Shown here one piece after another: positions 7,826-17,082 of a stretch of 64,000 bases of DNA (its first letter is position 1; every line of letters starts with the position of its first letter). The DNA comes from Nitrospirota bacterium (GTDB lineage: Bacteria; Nitrospirota; Nitrospiria; Nitrospirales; Nitrospiraceae): the NCBI GenBank assembly GCA_030645475.1, contig JAUSMA010000069.1:1-64000 (forward strand), written 5' to 3'. The notes under the pieces are model-generated. The model saw nothing but the letters and a program-made list of their open reading frames with translations, ran no database searches and was not told where the DNA came from. The position numbers were made by a program, and so were the translations under genes.

Positions 7826-9010
7826 ATGGTAACAAGACATAGGGTTGCACATATCGTGTCCTACGGGCTTTCGGCTGTTTTGCTGGCTGTGCCTGTTGGC
7901 TGTAAACAAGATGCGGGATCCGCCCCGGCTCCTCAGGTCTCGCAAGTCGAGGTAATGACGGTGGTTCGTCAGACGATCCCGGACGAACCGGAATTTATCG
8001 GGCAAGCCGAGGCTTCGCGTCCGGTGGAGATCCGTTCGCAAGTGACCGGCCTGCTGAAGGCCGTGCTCTATCAGGAGGGGCGTGACGTCAAGAAGGGCGA
8101 CCGCCTCTATCAAATCGATCCCGTTCCCTTCCAAGCCGCCGTGGCGATCGCGAAAGCCAAGATTGCCGAGGCGGAAGCGAGGCTGGTGCAGGCGAAACAG
8201 GATCTGGCGCGTGTCAAACCGCTTCTGGCGGAGCAGGCGGTGAGTCAGAAAGATGTCGACGATGCCGTGGCCGGCGATCTCACCGCCAAAGCGCTGCTGC
8301 AAGGGGCGAAGGCGGAGTTGACCAAGGCGCAGTTCGATCTCGACAATACGCTGATCACGGCCCCCATTACCGGATTGATCGAACGGAGCCGCTACTACGA
8401 AGGGCGCCTAGTCTCTGCGCAAACGGATTTATTGACGGTGGTCCATCGTGTTGACCCTATGTATGTCGTCGTGAGTGTCCCGGAGACGTTTATCCTCAAG
8501 CGGCGGCGGGACATCGAGTCGAAGAAAATCACCCATCCGGGGGTCTACCAGTTGCGAGGACAGCTCACACTGATGGATGGCTCGGCCTATGCGCATGAAG
8601 GGGTGCTCGATCTCCTGGAGCCAGGCTTGCGAACGGAGACCGGATCACGTCAAACCAGAATCACCTTTCCCAATCCCCAGCGCAGTCTTCTGCCGGGGCA
8701 ATTTGTGAAGGTGCGGTTTACCGGCGATACGAAGACGGACGCAATCCTCATTCCCCAGCGCGCCGTGTTACAGGGCCCGCAGGGTCCTTTCGTCTATGTG
8801 GTGAATCAAGACGAGAAGATCGCCATTCGCGACGTGGCCGCGTCCGACTGGAAAGGGGACCAGTGGCTCATCGACAGCGGCCTCAACCAGGGCGATCGCG
8901 TGGTGGTGAATGGGCTGATGAAGATCGGTCCCGGCGCTCCGGTGAAGGCCATTCCCTGGGGAGGGACGAATGTCCCGGCCACGGACGTCACTCCTCCCAC
9001 CTCTCAATAA
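7826..9010 (+). CDS. RND efflux periplasmic adaptor (MFP), lipoprotein
   Basis: 394 residues from ATG 7826 (TTG 7820 possible). An N-terminal lipoprotein signal ends in AVPVGC with Cys26, as in AcrA/MexA. Next are a lipoyl half-motif, a helical hairpin rich in Ala/Glu/Lys (~residues 105-165), the second lipoyl half (DNTLITAPITGLIERS), a beta-barrel and a membrane-proximal domain. The adaptor bridges the inner-membrane pump and the outer-membrane channel encoded just downstream. No regulator gene is adjacent, so control of expression is not visible. Confidence 0.95.
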   Translation: MVTRHRVAHIVSYGLSAVLLAVPVGCKQDAGSAPAPQVSQVEVMTVVRQTIPDEPEFIGQAEASRPVEIRSQVTGLLKAVLYQEGRDVKKGDRLYQIDPVPFQAAVAIAKAKIAEAEARLVQAKQDLARVKPLLAEQAVSQKDVDDAVAGDLTAKALLQGAKAELTKAQFDLDNTLITAPITGLIERSRYYEGRLVSAQTDLLTVVHRVDPMYVVVSVPETFILKRRRDIESKKITHPGVYQLRGQLTLMDGSAYAHEGVLDLLEPGLRTETGSRQTRITFPNPQRSLLPGQFVKVRFTGDTKTDAILIPQRAVLQGPQGPFVYVVNQDEKIAIRDVAASDWKGDQWLIDSGLNQGDRVVVNGLMKIGPGAPVKAIPWGGTNVPATDVTPPTSQ

Positions 9011-9023
9011 GGATAGATTGGTT

Positions 9024-12000
9024 GTGACGTCGCACGTCTTTATCGACAGGCCTATTCTTGCGTCGGTGGTCTCCATCGTCATTGTGGTGATGGGCCTGCT
9101 CGCGCTGCAGTTTCTACCTGTCGCCCAGTTTCCGGAGATTACCCCGCCGGTCGTGCAGATCGATGCGGATTATCCAGGCGCCAGCGCGGAAGTTGCCGCA
9201 GAATCAGTCGCCCGGCCGATCGAGGTCACGCTTCCCGGCATCGATAATTTATTGTATTTCGATTCCACTAGCAGCAACGATGGACACGTCACGATCAAGC
9301 TGACGTTCGAGATCGGCACCGATCCTGACATCGCTCAGGTCCAAACCCAGAACCGTGAAAAGCTCGCCGAGCCGCAACTGCCGACGGAAGTCATCCGGCA
9401 GGGTGTCACCGTCAAGAAGGTGTCTCCGGACCTCGTCGCAGTCATCGTCCTGAAGTCCACGGATCCCCGCCATGACGCGGTCTTCCTCTCGAACTATGCC
9501 ACGCTTCGGCTGGTCGACGATCTGAAGCGGGTCAAGGGCGTCGGGGATGCGCTGGTATTCGGACAGCAGAATTACAGCATGCGGATCATCCTCAATCCCT
9601 TGCACATGGCGAAACTGGGTCTCATGCCGACCGACATCGCGGCGATCATTCGAGAGCAGAATCGCGATTATCCAGCCGGGACGATCGGGCGGGAACCGGC
9701 GCCGAAGGGCACCGAGCTGACGATTCCGATCATCACGAAGGGCCGACTGACCGATGTAAAGGACTTCGAGGAACTGATCGTGCGTGCATTGCCGGACGGC
9801 TCCACGGTCCGGCTGAAGGACGTCGCGCGCATCGAACTGGGTGCCCAGTCCTATGCCCTTGAGGGGCGCTGGAACAGCAAGCCCACGACATTTATTTTGA
9901 CGTTTCTTTCTCCCGGGGCGAACGCGCTGGACACCATTCGTCGCGCACGCGCGCAGATGGATGAGCTGGCCAAGAACTTCCCCCCCGGGGTGTCCTACGA
10001 TATTCCCTACGACACTACGCGCTTTATCGAAGTCTCGATCAAAGAAGTGGTCAAGACGTTGGCCGAGGCCATGGTCCTGGTGGTGCTCGTGGTCTATCTG
10101 TTTCTCCAAAGCTGGCGTGCCACGATCATTCCAACCGTCGCTGTGCCGGTCTCGCTGATCGGCACCTTCATTGGCCTGTATGCGTTGGGATTCTCGATCA
10201 ATACGATCACCCTATTCGGAATGGTGCTGGCCATCGGGATCGTGGTCGACGACGCGATTGTGGTCGTGGAAAACGTTGAACGGCACATGCGTGAAGATCG
10301 TCTCTCGGCCAAAGACGCGGCGAAGCGGGCGATGAGCGAAGTGACGTCGCCGATTATCGCCATCGTGTTGGTGCTGGTCTCTGTCTTCGTCCCCGTCGGT
10401 TTTGTCGGCGGGATCACGGGAGCGCTCTATAAGCAATTTGCCGCGACGATTGCGATCTCGGTCACCGTGTCCGGCTTTGTCGCGCTGACCCTGAGCCCGG
10501 CGCTTTGTGCGATGGTCCTCCTCCCGCAGCATGAAACGCGTGGTGGGTTTTGGGCTTTCTTCGACCGGACGTTCGGGCGGACGCAGCGTGGTTATATGGG
10601 TGTGGTCGGCGCCTTCATGGTGCGGCCGGTTGTCGTGATGCTGTTGTTCGGAGTGCTCCTCGCCGTCTCGACCGGTCTCTTCAAGGCGCTGCCGAAAAGC
10701 TTCCTTCCGGAAGAGGACCAAGGGTATTTCATCGTCGTCGCGCAACTACCGGACGGCGCATCGAAGCAGCGGACCGATGCGGTGCTCGAACGGGTCGAAC
10801 GGTATTTTCAGGCAAACCCGGCGGTTCATTCAACCGACGCGCTCTCCGGCCAAAACTTCGTCTTTGGCACCAGAGGGCCGAACTCGGCGACGATGTTCGT
10901 GCCGCTGACACTCTGGGATGAGCGCGCGGAGCCGCAGAATCATGCGAAGGCGTTGGTCGGGGCGGCCTATGGAGAATTTGCGAAGATCCCTGAAGCCTTG
11001 CTGCTGGCGTTCAATGCGCCGGCGATTCGTGGCGTCGGGGCGGTCGGCGGATTCTCTGCACAGCTGCAAGACCCCAGCAGCGGAGACTTTAAGAAGTTTG
11101 CGGCGGTCGCGCAGCAGTTCGTCGATCGGGTACAGAAGGAGCCGGCCATCGGTCGGGTCGGGACGAACTTCCGTGTGTCCTCGCCGCGGCTGTACGTGCA
11201 TGTGAATCGGGAGCGGGCGAAGGCGCTGGGAATCCCGATTTCTGACATCTTCGACACGCTGCAAGCCTACTTCGGGAATTTCTACATTAACGACTTTGTC
11301 AAATTCGGCCGCGTCTATCACGTGCAGACAGAGGCGGAGGCGGAGTATCGGGCCACCCCTCAGGATATTTCGAAGATCTATGTGCGGGCTCAGGGTGCCC
11401 AGGGCTTCAACATGATTCCCCTCGACACGGTGGTAACGACGGAGTATCAGAGCGGACCGGATCCGGTGAATCACTTCAACGGATATAATACAGCCCTGGT
11501 GTTGGGTGCTGCAGCGCCAGGCTACAGTTCTGGTCAGGCGCTCGAAGCGCTCGATCGCGTGGGCAAAGAGGTGCTCGTGCCGCAGGGCTACGCGATCGAC
11601 TACAGTAACATCTCCTTCCAGGAACGGCGGGTCGGCGGCCAGTCCACCCAGGTCTTTGCCGTCGGTCTCTTGATGGTGTTTCTCGTGCTGGCCGCCCAGT
11701 TCGAGAGCTGGGTGGTTCCCTTCGCGGTGATCCTGGCCGTGCCCTTCGCCATTTTCGGCGCCTTGTCAGCCGTGTGGATGCGCGGTTTCGAGAACGATGT
11801 GTATTTCCAGATCGGACTGGTAACCTTGATCGGCCTGTCGGCAAAAAATGCGATTCTGATCGTCGAATTTGCCAATACCCGCTATGAAGCGGGACGCCCG
11901 TTGATCGAGGCCGCGCTGGAAGCGGCCCGGTTGCGGTTCCGGCCGATCATCATGACCTCCATGGCCTTTATTTTTGGGATGGTCCCGTTGGTCGTGGCTT

Positions 12001-12203
12001 CAGGCGCGGGGGCCTCAAGCCGTCAGTCGATTGGAACCGGTGTGATGGGTGGGATGCTCGGGGCCACCTTCCTTGCGATCTTTTTTGTGCCGCTCTTTTA
12101 TGTGGTCATTCGTCGGCTGACCCAGCGTCGTGTATTGGCAGAGCCAGTCGCGGAGGAACTATCGATGACATCATCTCCGGAGGATCAGGCCCAAGATGCG
12201 TAA
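9024..12203 (+). CDS. RND multidrug efflux permease (HAE1 family)
   Basis: 1059 residues from GTG 9024, preceded by AAGGA; the usual RND length. It starts HVFIDRPILASVVSIVIV (TM1) and has 12 predicted membrane helices with two large periplasmic loops. The proton-relay residues are present: the Asp-Asp pair in GIVVDDAIVVVENVERH (TM4) and Lys in GLSAKNAILIVEF (TM10). It is of AcrB/MexB type, a proton-driven exporter of hydrophobic or amphiphilic compounds rather than a metal pump. It sits between the adaptor and channel genes. The substrate is unknown; neighbouring detoxification enzymes suggest organic toxicants. Confidence 0.97.
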   Translation: MTSHVFIDRPILASVVSIVIVVMGLLALQFLPVAQFPEITPPVVQIDADYPGASAEVAAESVARPIEVTLPGIDNLLYFDSTSSNDGHVTIKLTFEIGTDPDIAQVQTQNREKLAEPQLPTEVIRQGVTVKKVSPDLVAVIVLKSTDPRHDAVFLSNYATLRLVDDLKRVKGVGDALVFGQQNYSMRIILNPLHMAKLGLMPTDIAAIIREQNRDYPAGTIGREPAPKGTELTIPIITKGRLTDVKDFEELIVRALPDGSTVRLKDVARIELGAQSYALEGRWNSKPTTFILTFLSPGANALDTIRRARAQMDELAKNFPPGVSYDIPYDTTRFIEVSIKEVVKTLAEAMVLVVLVVYLFLQSWRATIIPTVAVPVSLIGTFIGLYALGFSINTITLFGMVLAIGIVVDDAIVVVENVERHMREDRLSAKDAAKRAMSEVTSPIIAIVLVLVSVFVPVGFVGGITGALYKQFAATIAISVTVSGFVALTLSPALCAMVLLPQHETRGGFWAFFDRTFGRTQRGYMGVVGAFMVRPVVVMLLFGVLLAVSTGLFKALPKSFLPEEDQGYFIVVAQLPDGASKQRTDAVLERVERYFQANPAVHSTDALSGQNFVFGTRGPNSATMFVPLTLWDERAEPQNHAKALVGAAYGEFAKIPEALLLAFNAPAIRGVGAVGGFSAQLQDPSSGDFKKFAAVAQQFVDRVQKEPAIGRVGTNFRVSSPRLYVHVNRERAKALGIPISDIFDTLQAYFGNFYINDFVKFGRVYHVQTEAEAEYRATPQDISKIYVRAQGAQGFNMIPLDTVVTTEYQSGPDPVNHFNGYNTALVLGAAAPGYSSGQALEALDRVGKEVLVPQGYAIDYSNISFQERRVGGQSTQVFAVGLLMVFLVLAAQFESWVVPFAVILAVPFAIFGALSAVWMRGFENDVYFQIGLVTLIGLSAKNAILIVEFANTRYEAGRPLIEAALEAARLRFRPIIMTSMAFIFGMVPLVVASGAGASSRQSIGTGVMGGMLGATFLAIFFVPLFYVVIRRLTQRRVLAEPVAEELSMTSSPEDQAQDA

Positions 12204-13611
12204 GCCAGTTGTCATTGGCCTCTCGTGTTTTCTCATGTCCTGCGCGATGGGACCGGACTACGAACGCCCCAAGACGGATATGGCAGAGAGCTTTCGGATG
12301 GCCGACGCATCGCTGGACGCTCCGTCGATCGCGAATTTGCCTTGGTGGGAACTCCTGCGCGATGAGCCGTTGCAACAGTTGATGCGTATCGCGCTGGAAG
12401 AAAATAAGGATCTCCAGCGCGCTGTCGCAGTGGTCGATGAATTCCAAGCCCGTGCACTGATCGCCCGCTCGGACTATCTTCCAGGAATGTCCGTTTCCGG
12501 GAATGCACCGTCCTTGGGACGGAAGACGATCTTCCTCTTTCCCGGTTTTGCCAATCCCTTCAACTATTATCTCCAGGGCACTCTCACCTGGGAGCTTGAC
12601 CTCTGGGGCCGTGTGAGGCGCTCGAACGAAGCGGCTCGTGCCGATCTCCTCTCGAAGGAAGAGAATCGGCGGGCGGTGGTGTTGCAACTTGTGAGCGGCG
12701 TCGCAGAAAGTTACTTCAACCTGCTCCAGTTCGATATGCAGTTGGATATCGCCAAGCGGACGTTGCAATCCTGGGAAGAGTCGGTTCGCATTGCGCAAGC
12801 CAGGCTGAAACAGGGCATGACGTCGCGCCTCGACACGGATCAGTTTGAAGCGGAACGAGCCAACGCTGCTGCACGGATGGCGGAGCTCGAACGGCAAATG
12901 GTGCAGGCGGAAAACCAATTGAGCGTGTTGCTGGGGCGCAAACCATTTTCGATTCCCAGGGGCCGTGCCCTCACGGATCAGGTAATGCCGCCTGCCGTAC
13001 CGCCCGGTCTGCCTTCGGAACTGTTGCAGCGACGGCCGGACTTGCTGCAGGCAGAACAACAGCTCGCAGCCGCGACGGCCCGTATCGGAGCGGCCAAGGC
13101 TGAGCGCTTTCCCAAGATTTCACTCACGGGGTTGCTTGGTGTGGCCAGCCCGCAGCTATCCCAGCTCTTTACCGATCCCGCCTCCTTTGGTGTAGCCGGG
13201 GTTGGACTGGCTGCGCCGTTGTTGAACGGACAGGTCCTGGGGTTTCAGCAGGAAGCGGCGGAGGCGCAAGCCAGGCAGGCTGTCGCGCAGTATGAACAGA
13301 CGGTCTTGACCGCGTTTCGTGAAGTGGAAGATTCACTCGTGGCGGTGCGGACGGTGCGAGTGCAAACCGACGCGCAGCAACAACAAGTGACGGCCCTGCA
13401 GTCAGCGCTCAAGTTGGCTGAACTCCGTTATAAGGGTGGATTGGCGAACTATCTTGATGTGCTCGTGGCGCGGCGGAATCTCTTTGAGGCGGAATTGTCC
13501 CTGACCGGCACGCGCCGTCTGCATCTGGTCTCGGTGGTGCAACTCTACAAGGCTCTTGGCGGCGGTTGGTCTCCCGAGATGGCCCGACAAAAAGACCTGA
13601 GCAAAGGATAA
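12196..13611 (+). CDS. RND efflux outer-membrane factor, NodT/OprM-type lipoprotein
   Basis: 471 residues. The signal peptide ends in a lipobox FLMSC (Cys16), followed by AMGPDYERPK, the typical start of NodT-family OprM-like channels. Two OEP repeats follow, with the family signatures LPWWELLRDE, LTWELDLWGRVRRSNEAA, LPSELLQRRPDLLQAEQQL and RYKGGLANYLDVL. It overlaps the permease gene by 8 bases, so the three genes form one operon. It forms the trimeric tunnel across the outer membrane. Confidence 0.96.
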   Translation: MRKPVVIGLSCFLMSCAMGPDYERPKTDMAESFRMADASLDAPSIANLPWWELLRDEPLQQLMRIALEENKDLQRAVAVVDEFQARALIARSDYLPGMSVSGNAPSLGRKTIFLFPGFANPFNYYLQGTLTWELDLWGRVRRSNEAARADLLSKEENRRAVVLQLVSGVAESYFNLLQFDMQLDIAKRTLQSWEESVRIAQARLKQGMTSRLDTDQFEAERANAAARMAELERQMVQAENQLSVLLGRKPFSIPRGRALTDQVMPPAVPPGLPSELLQRRPDLLQAEQQLAAATARIGAAKAERFPKISLTGLLGVASPQLSQLFTDPASFGVAGVGLAAPLLNGQVLGFQQEAAEAQARQAVAQYEQTVLTAFREVEDSLVAVRTVRVQTDAQQQQVTALQSALKLAELRYKGGLANYLDVLVARRNLFEAELSLTGTRRLHLVSVVQLYKALGGGWSPEMARQKDLSKG

Positions 13612-13618
13612 TAGGGTT

Positions 13619-14215
13619 ATGGATAAACCGGCAGAGACGCAGTATCCCATCCACGACCTGTTACGTCAGCGGTGGAGTCCCCGCGCCTTCGACAATCGGC
13701 CGGTCGAGCCGGAGAAGCTCCGCAGTCTGTTTGAAGCGGCTCGCTGGGCGCCGTCATCGAATAACGGACAGCCTTGGCGTTTTTTGGTTGTGACCAAAGA
13801 GAATACGACCGAGTACGAACGATTGTTCAACTGCCTGGTCGAAGGCAATCAGAAATGGGCCTACCGCGCGCCGGTGCTGATGTTATCCGTGGCGCAACTT
13901 CAGTTTGAGGACGGTTCGCCGAATGCCCATGCATTGCATGACACGGGCATGGCGGCAGAGAACCTCGTGCTGCAGGGTACGGCGTTGGGGCTGGTCGCCC
14001 ATCAGATGGCGGGGTTTCGAAGCGATCAGGCGAGGGCGGACTGTCACATTCCCGAGGGCTATGTGCCGGTGGCCATGATCGCGGTCGGGTATCCGGGCGA
14101 TCCTGCCGTGCTGTCGGATCGCCTGCGGGCAAGGGAAGTGCAGCCAAGAGTCCGGAAGCCCCTCACAGAGTTGGTGTACTCGGCAACCTGGGAACAGCCC
14201 TCGCCTCTTCTCTGA
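13619..14215 (+). CDS. Nitroreductase family protein
   Basis: 198 residues, an FMN-dependent nitroreductase-fold protein. The N-terminus HDLLRQRWSPRAFDNRPVE has the Arg-Ser-x-Arg-type FMN-binding pattern, and RWAPSSNNGQPWRFLVV contributes further FMN contacts. A central GMAAENLVLQGTALGLVAHQM stretch is the dimer-interface helix. The family reduces nitro compounds, quinones or unsaturated substrates with NAD(P)H. It begins 7 bases after the efflux channel and may be expressed with it. Confidence 0.92.
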   Translation: MDKPAETQYPIHDLLRQRWSPRAFDNRPVEPEKLRSLFEAARWAPSSNNGQPWRFLVVTKENTTEYERLFNCLVEGNQKWAYRAPVLMLSVAQLQFEDGSPNAHALHDTGMAAENLVLQGTALGLVAHQMAGFRSDQARADCHIPEGYVPVAMIAVGYPGDPAVLSDRLRAREVQPRVRKPLTELVYSATWEQPSPLL

Positions 14216-14383
14216 TAAGGAGTGAGTCGAGAGACTGTTCAAGGATCGAGTCGAAACAGGGTATCCACCAAATCGTCGATGAGGCAGTGAGTCTTTATCG
14301 ACTCGCTCGGCTCGCGTATTGTTCTGGTTTCAATGAGTAGTAGCAGAGAGATATCCGGTACTCAGCACGGTAAAGGAGATAAC

Positions 14384-15115
14384 ATGGCCTCACTCAGTGG
14401 AAAGGTGGCGATCGTGACCGGATCGTCCAGCGGAATCGGGCGAGCGATCGCGGAGCGCTTGGCCGAAGAGGGCGCGATTGTCGTGGTGAATTACGGGACC
14501 AGTGCTGAGAAAGCGCAACAGGTTGTCACGGGCATTCAGGCCAGGGGCGGGAAAGCCGTTGCGGTGCAATCCGACATCAGTCAGGTGGCGGAGGCCCGCC
14601 GGCTCGTGATCGACACGGTGAAGCAGTTCGGGCGGCTGGATATTCTCGTGAATAATGCCGGGAAGTTTATGCCAAAACCCCTCATGGACACGACCGAAGC
14701 CGACTTCGATCAGGTGATCGGCTTAAACGCCAAGGGTCCTTACTTCGCGATGCAGGAAGCGGCTAAGACCCTTAAAGAGGGTGGCCGCATCGTGAACATT
14801 TCCACCGATGGAACCCATTTGAGTTTTCCAGGCGCGACGGCTTATCTTGGCAGCAAGGGTGCGCTGGAACAGTATACGAAGGGACTGGCGCAGGAACTCG
14901 CTTCACGTGGGATTACGGTGAATACCGTGTCGCCAGGGTTTACGGAGACAGGCATGATGACCGAGCCGTTTCGCCAGATCGGTATCCAGATGTCGCCGTT
15001 GAAGCGGCTGGGTACACCCAAAGACATCGCCGATGTGGTGGCGTTCGTCGTCAGCGAGGAGGCCCGTTGGTTGACGGGCCAGAATATTCATGCCGGCGGC
15101 GGCATCGTGATGTAG
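14384..15115 (+). CDS. SDR-family oxidoreductase, FabG-like
   Basis: 243 residues from ATG 14384, preceded by AAAGGAG. Classical short-chain dehydrogenase: the cofactor loop TGSSSGIG (Gly13-Gly19), NNAG, and the catalytic Tyr154-x3-Lys158 in AYLGSKGAL with the upstream serine in NISTDG. An [18 protein letters not shown] stretch after the loop suggests NADP preference. The tail AGGGIVM is typical. It resembles 3-oxoacyl-ACP reductases, but an isolated copy beside RidA and nitroreductase genes suggests a different substrate. Confidence 0.93.
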   Translation: MASLSGKVAIVTGSSSGIGRAIAERLAEEGAIVVVNYGTSAEKAQQVVTGIQARGGKAVAVQSDISQVAEARRLVIDTVKQFGRLDILVNNAGKFMPKPLMDTTEADFDQVIGLNAKGPYFAMQEAAKTLKEGGRIVNISTDGTHLSFPGATAYLGSKGALEQYTKGLAQELASRGITVNTVSPGFTETGMMTEPFRQIGIQMSPLKRLGTPKDIADVVAFVVSEEARWLTGQNIHAGGGIVM

Positions 15116-15125
15116 GAGGAAAGAG

Positions 15126-15515
15126 ATGGGACGGCAGAATATTTCCACTGGTGGTCCTTGGGAAGCGAAGATCGGCTATTCACGGGCGGTGCGTGTTGGT
15201 ACCTCGATCTCCGTCTCCGGTTCGACGGCGATGACCTCTTCCGGCCTGGTCGGCAAGGGGGATCCCTATGCCCAAACGATTCAGACCTTCAAAACGATCG
15301 AAGCGGCGCTCCAGCAGGCCGGCGCTTCGCTTGCCGATGTCGTGCGGACGCGCATCTACATGGCGAACATCGATCAATGGCAGGAGGTGGGCCGCGCGCA
15401 TGGTGAAGTGTTCGGGACCATCAGACCTGCGACGACGATGGTGGAGGTGAAGCGCTTGATCGATCCCGACATGCTGGTTGAAATCGAAGCCGATGCCATT
15501 ATGAGTCATGGCTAG
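15126..15515 (+). CDS. RidA/YjgF family protein
   Basis: 129 residues, the expected length. RidA proteins deaminate reactive enamines and imines and so protect enzymes; other members act on different small substrates. The sequence has the conserved GTSISVSGSTA strand, the VVRTRIYMANID segment with the key Arg, and the C-terminal ATTMVEVKRLIDPDMLVEIEADA. A good ribosome site (GGAGGAAAG) precedes the start. It lies 10 bases after the SDR gene and is probably co-transcribed. Confidence 0.93.
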   Translation: MGRQNISTGGPWEAKIGYSRAVRVGTSISVSGSTAMTSSGLVGKGDPYAQTIQTFKTIEAALQQAGASLADVVRTRIYMANIDQWQEVGRAHGEVFGTIRPATTMVEVKRLIDPDMLVEIEADAIMSHG

Positions 15516-15543
15516 AGCTTGTTCGACGAGTGGATAGGATCGG

Positions 15544-16188
15544 ATGACCGGGCATTGTCCTGAGACGAAGTTTCTGGCGAGGGTCGATCCAGTGATGCGC
15601 CGGTTGATCCGCGAGGTGGGCCCCTTCACGTTAACGCCCCGAGCGCGTCGGTCGCCGTTCGAGTCCTTGGCACGAGCGATTGCGAACCAACAACTGCACG
15701 AGAAAGCTGCTGACAGTATTTTGCGCCGGTTCGTTGCCCTGTTTCCGGCTCGGCGTTTTCCTCAACCGGCCGATCTACTGGCGATGGACGAGCAGATGAT
15801 TCGAGGCGCTGGGTTTTCGCAGGCGAAGGTGGCGGCGCTTCGCGACTTGGCTGCGAAGACGCTCGATGGTACCGTGCCGCACGGTCGTGTCATCAAGAGG
15901 CTTGAGGACGATGCGATTGTCGAACGTCTCGTGGCGGTGCGCGGCGTCGGACGTTGGACGGTCGAAATGTTGCTGATCTTCCAGCTGGGCCGTCCCGATG
16001 TCCTGCCGGTCGACGACTTCGGTGTGCGTAACGGGTTCCGCATCGCCTACGATCGGCGTGCGATGCCGGCGCCCAACGAGGTGTTGCGATACGGAGAGCG
16101 CTGGAGACCCTATCGCACGGCGGCGGCTTGGTATCTCTGGCGTGCGGCCGATCGCGCGAAAGAAGAGGGCGTAGGAGTCATCCTCTAG
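15544..16188 (+). CDS. AlkA-type DNA-3-methyladenine glycosylase
   Basis: 214 residues of the HhH-GPD superfamily. It removes alkylated purines from DNA by hydrolysing the glycosidic bond. A helix-hairpin-helix is visible as VAVRGVGRWTVEMLLIF, and the catalytic region is LPVDDFGVRNGF, with Asp158 as the probable catalytic residue. The tail RYGERWRPYRTAAAWYLWRA matches AlkA-like enzymes. No C-terminal FeS Cys4 loop is seen, which argues against Nth/MutY. It fits a cluster that copes with alkylating or reactive compounds. Confidence 0.92.
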   Translation: MTGHCPETKFLARVDPVMRRLIREVGPFTLTPRARRSPFESLARAIANQQLHEKAADSILRRFVALFPARRFPQPADLLAMDEQMIRGAGFSQAKVAALRDLAAKTLDGTVPHGRVIKRLEDDAIVERLVAVRGVGRWTVEMLLIFQLGRPDVLPVDDFGVRNGFRIAYDRRAMPAPNEVLRYGERWRPYRTAAAWYLWRAADRAKEEGVGVIL

Positions 16189-16198
16189 AGGTTGTGGT

Positions 16199-17080
16199 AT
16201 GGCCGATCAGAAGAAACGACTCGATTCCAATATCGCTGGAAATTTCTATGTCGATGCGACCTGTATCAACTGCGACACCTGCCGCCAATTAGCTCCGATG
16301 AGCTTCGAGGAAGTCGGCGATTTCTCGGCAGTCACCAGCCAGCCGGCCGAACAAGGGCTTCTCCATCAGGCCTATCAAGCGCTACTCGCCTGCCCCGTCG
16401 GTTCGATCGGCACCGAGCACAGTGACAAGTCTCTGATGCAGGACGCGATGGCCAGCTTTCCGATCCATCTGGAGGGCGGTGTCTCCTACTGTGGCTTCAA
16501 CTCAGAGAAATCGTTCGGTGCGAACAGCTTTTTCATCGAACATCCTGACGGCAACTGGCTCATCGATTCGCCGCGCTACATCAAGCATCTCGTCGAGGCC
16601 TTCGAACGAAAGGGCGGCATTGCCCGCATCTTTCTCACGCATAAAGACGATGTGGCCGATGCAGAGAAGTACGCTGCACATTTCGGCGCGAAGCGGATGA
16701 TTCATCGGGCGGACATCGAAGCGGTTCCGGATGCGGAATGGATCATCGAAGGAGTCGACAGCGTCGAGGTCTCGCCGGAGTTTCTGATTATTCCTGTGCC
16801 AGGCCATACGGCAGGCTGCATGGCTCTCCTCTACAAGAATCGGTTCCTTTTCACGGGTGATCATCTCTGGTGGGACTCCGAGCAGAAGATGCTCGGCGCT
16901 CCGAGCCGGCTGGTCTGGAGAAAACATGTGCTGGTGGACTCGATCAGGAAGCTCCTCGACTACCCATTCGAATGGGTTCTGGCCGGGCATGGGGATCGGA
17001 CGCGATTACCGGCTGATGAGATGCGCGCGAAGTTGCAGGCGTTGGTCGAACGTCGCCAGCCCACCAGGGTGGGGTCATAG
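16199..17080 (+). CDS. Ferredoxin-metallo-beta-lactamase fusion protein
   Basis: 293 residues. Residues ~15-75 are a ferredoxin-like module with Cys22-x2-Cys25-x2-Cys28 and Cys65-Pro, enough for one [4Fe-4S] cluster. Residues ~85-285 are a metallo-beta-lactamase fold with PVPGHTAGCMALL, FTGDHLWWD and a C-terminal LAGHGDR. The usual HxHxDH is altered to LTHKDDVAD: the first His and Asp remain but the second His is Asp-like, so the dinuclear site is modified. No substrate can be assigned. It lies 10 bases after the glycosylase gene and 2 bases before the transporter. Confidence 0.88.
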   Translation: MADQKKRLDSNIAGNFYVDATCINCDTCRQLAPMSFEEVGDFSAVTSQPAEQGLLHQAYQALLACPVGSIGTEHSDKSLMQDAMASFPIHLEGGVSYCGFNSEKSFGANSFFIEHPDGNWLIDSPRYIKHLVEAFERKGGIARIFLTHKDDVADAEKYAAHFGAKRMIHRADIEAVPDAEWIIEGVDSVEVSPEFLIIPVPGHTAGCMALLYKNRFLFTGDHLWWDSEQKMLGAPSRLVWRKHVLVDSIRKLLDYPFEWVLAGHGDRTRLPADEMRAKLQALVERRQPTRVGS

Positions 17081-17082
17081 CG

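Noticed and set aside
8970-9023. Earlier start for the RND permease
   Set aside because: It would overlap the adaptor gene by 41 bases and add a non-hydrophobic stretch before TM1; the GTG at 9024 fits family length.
14216-14383. Possible tRNA or small RNA before the SDR gene
   Set aside because: No T-arm or acceptor pairing was found; only short GAGTCG/CGACTC repeats are visible.
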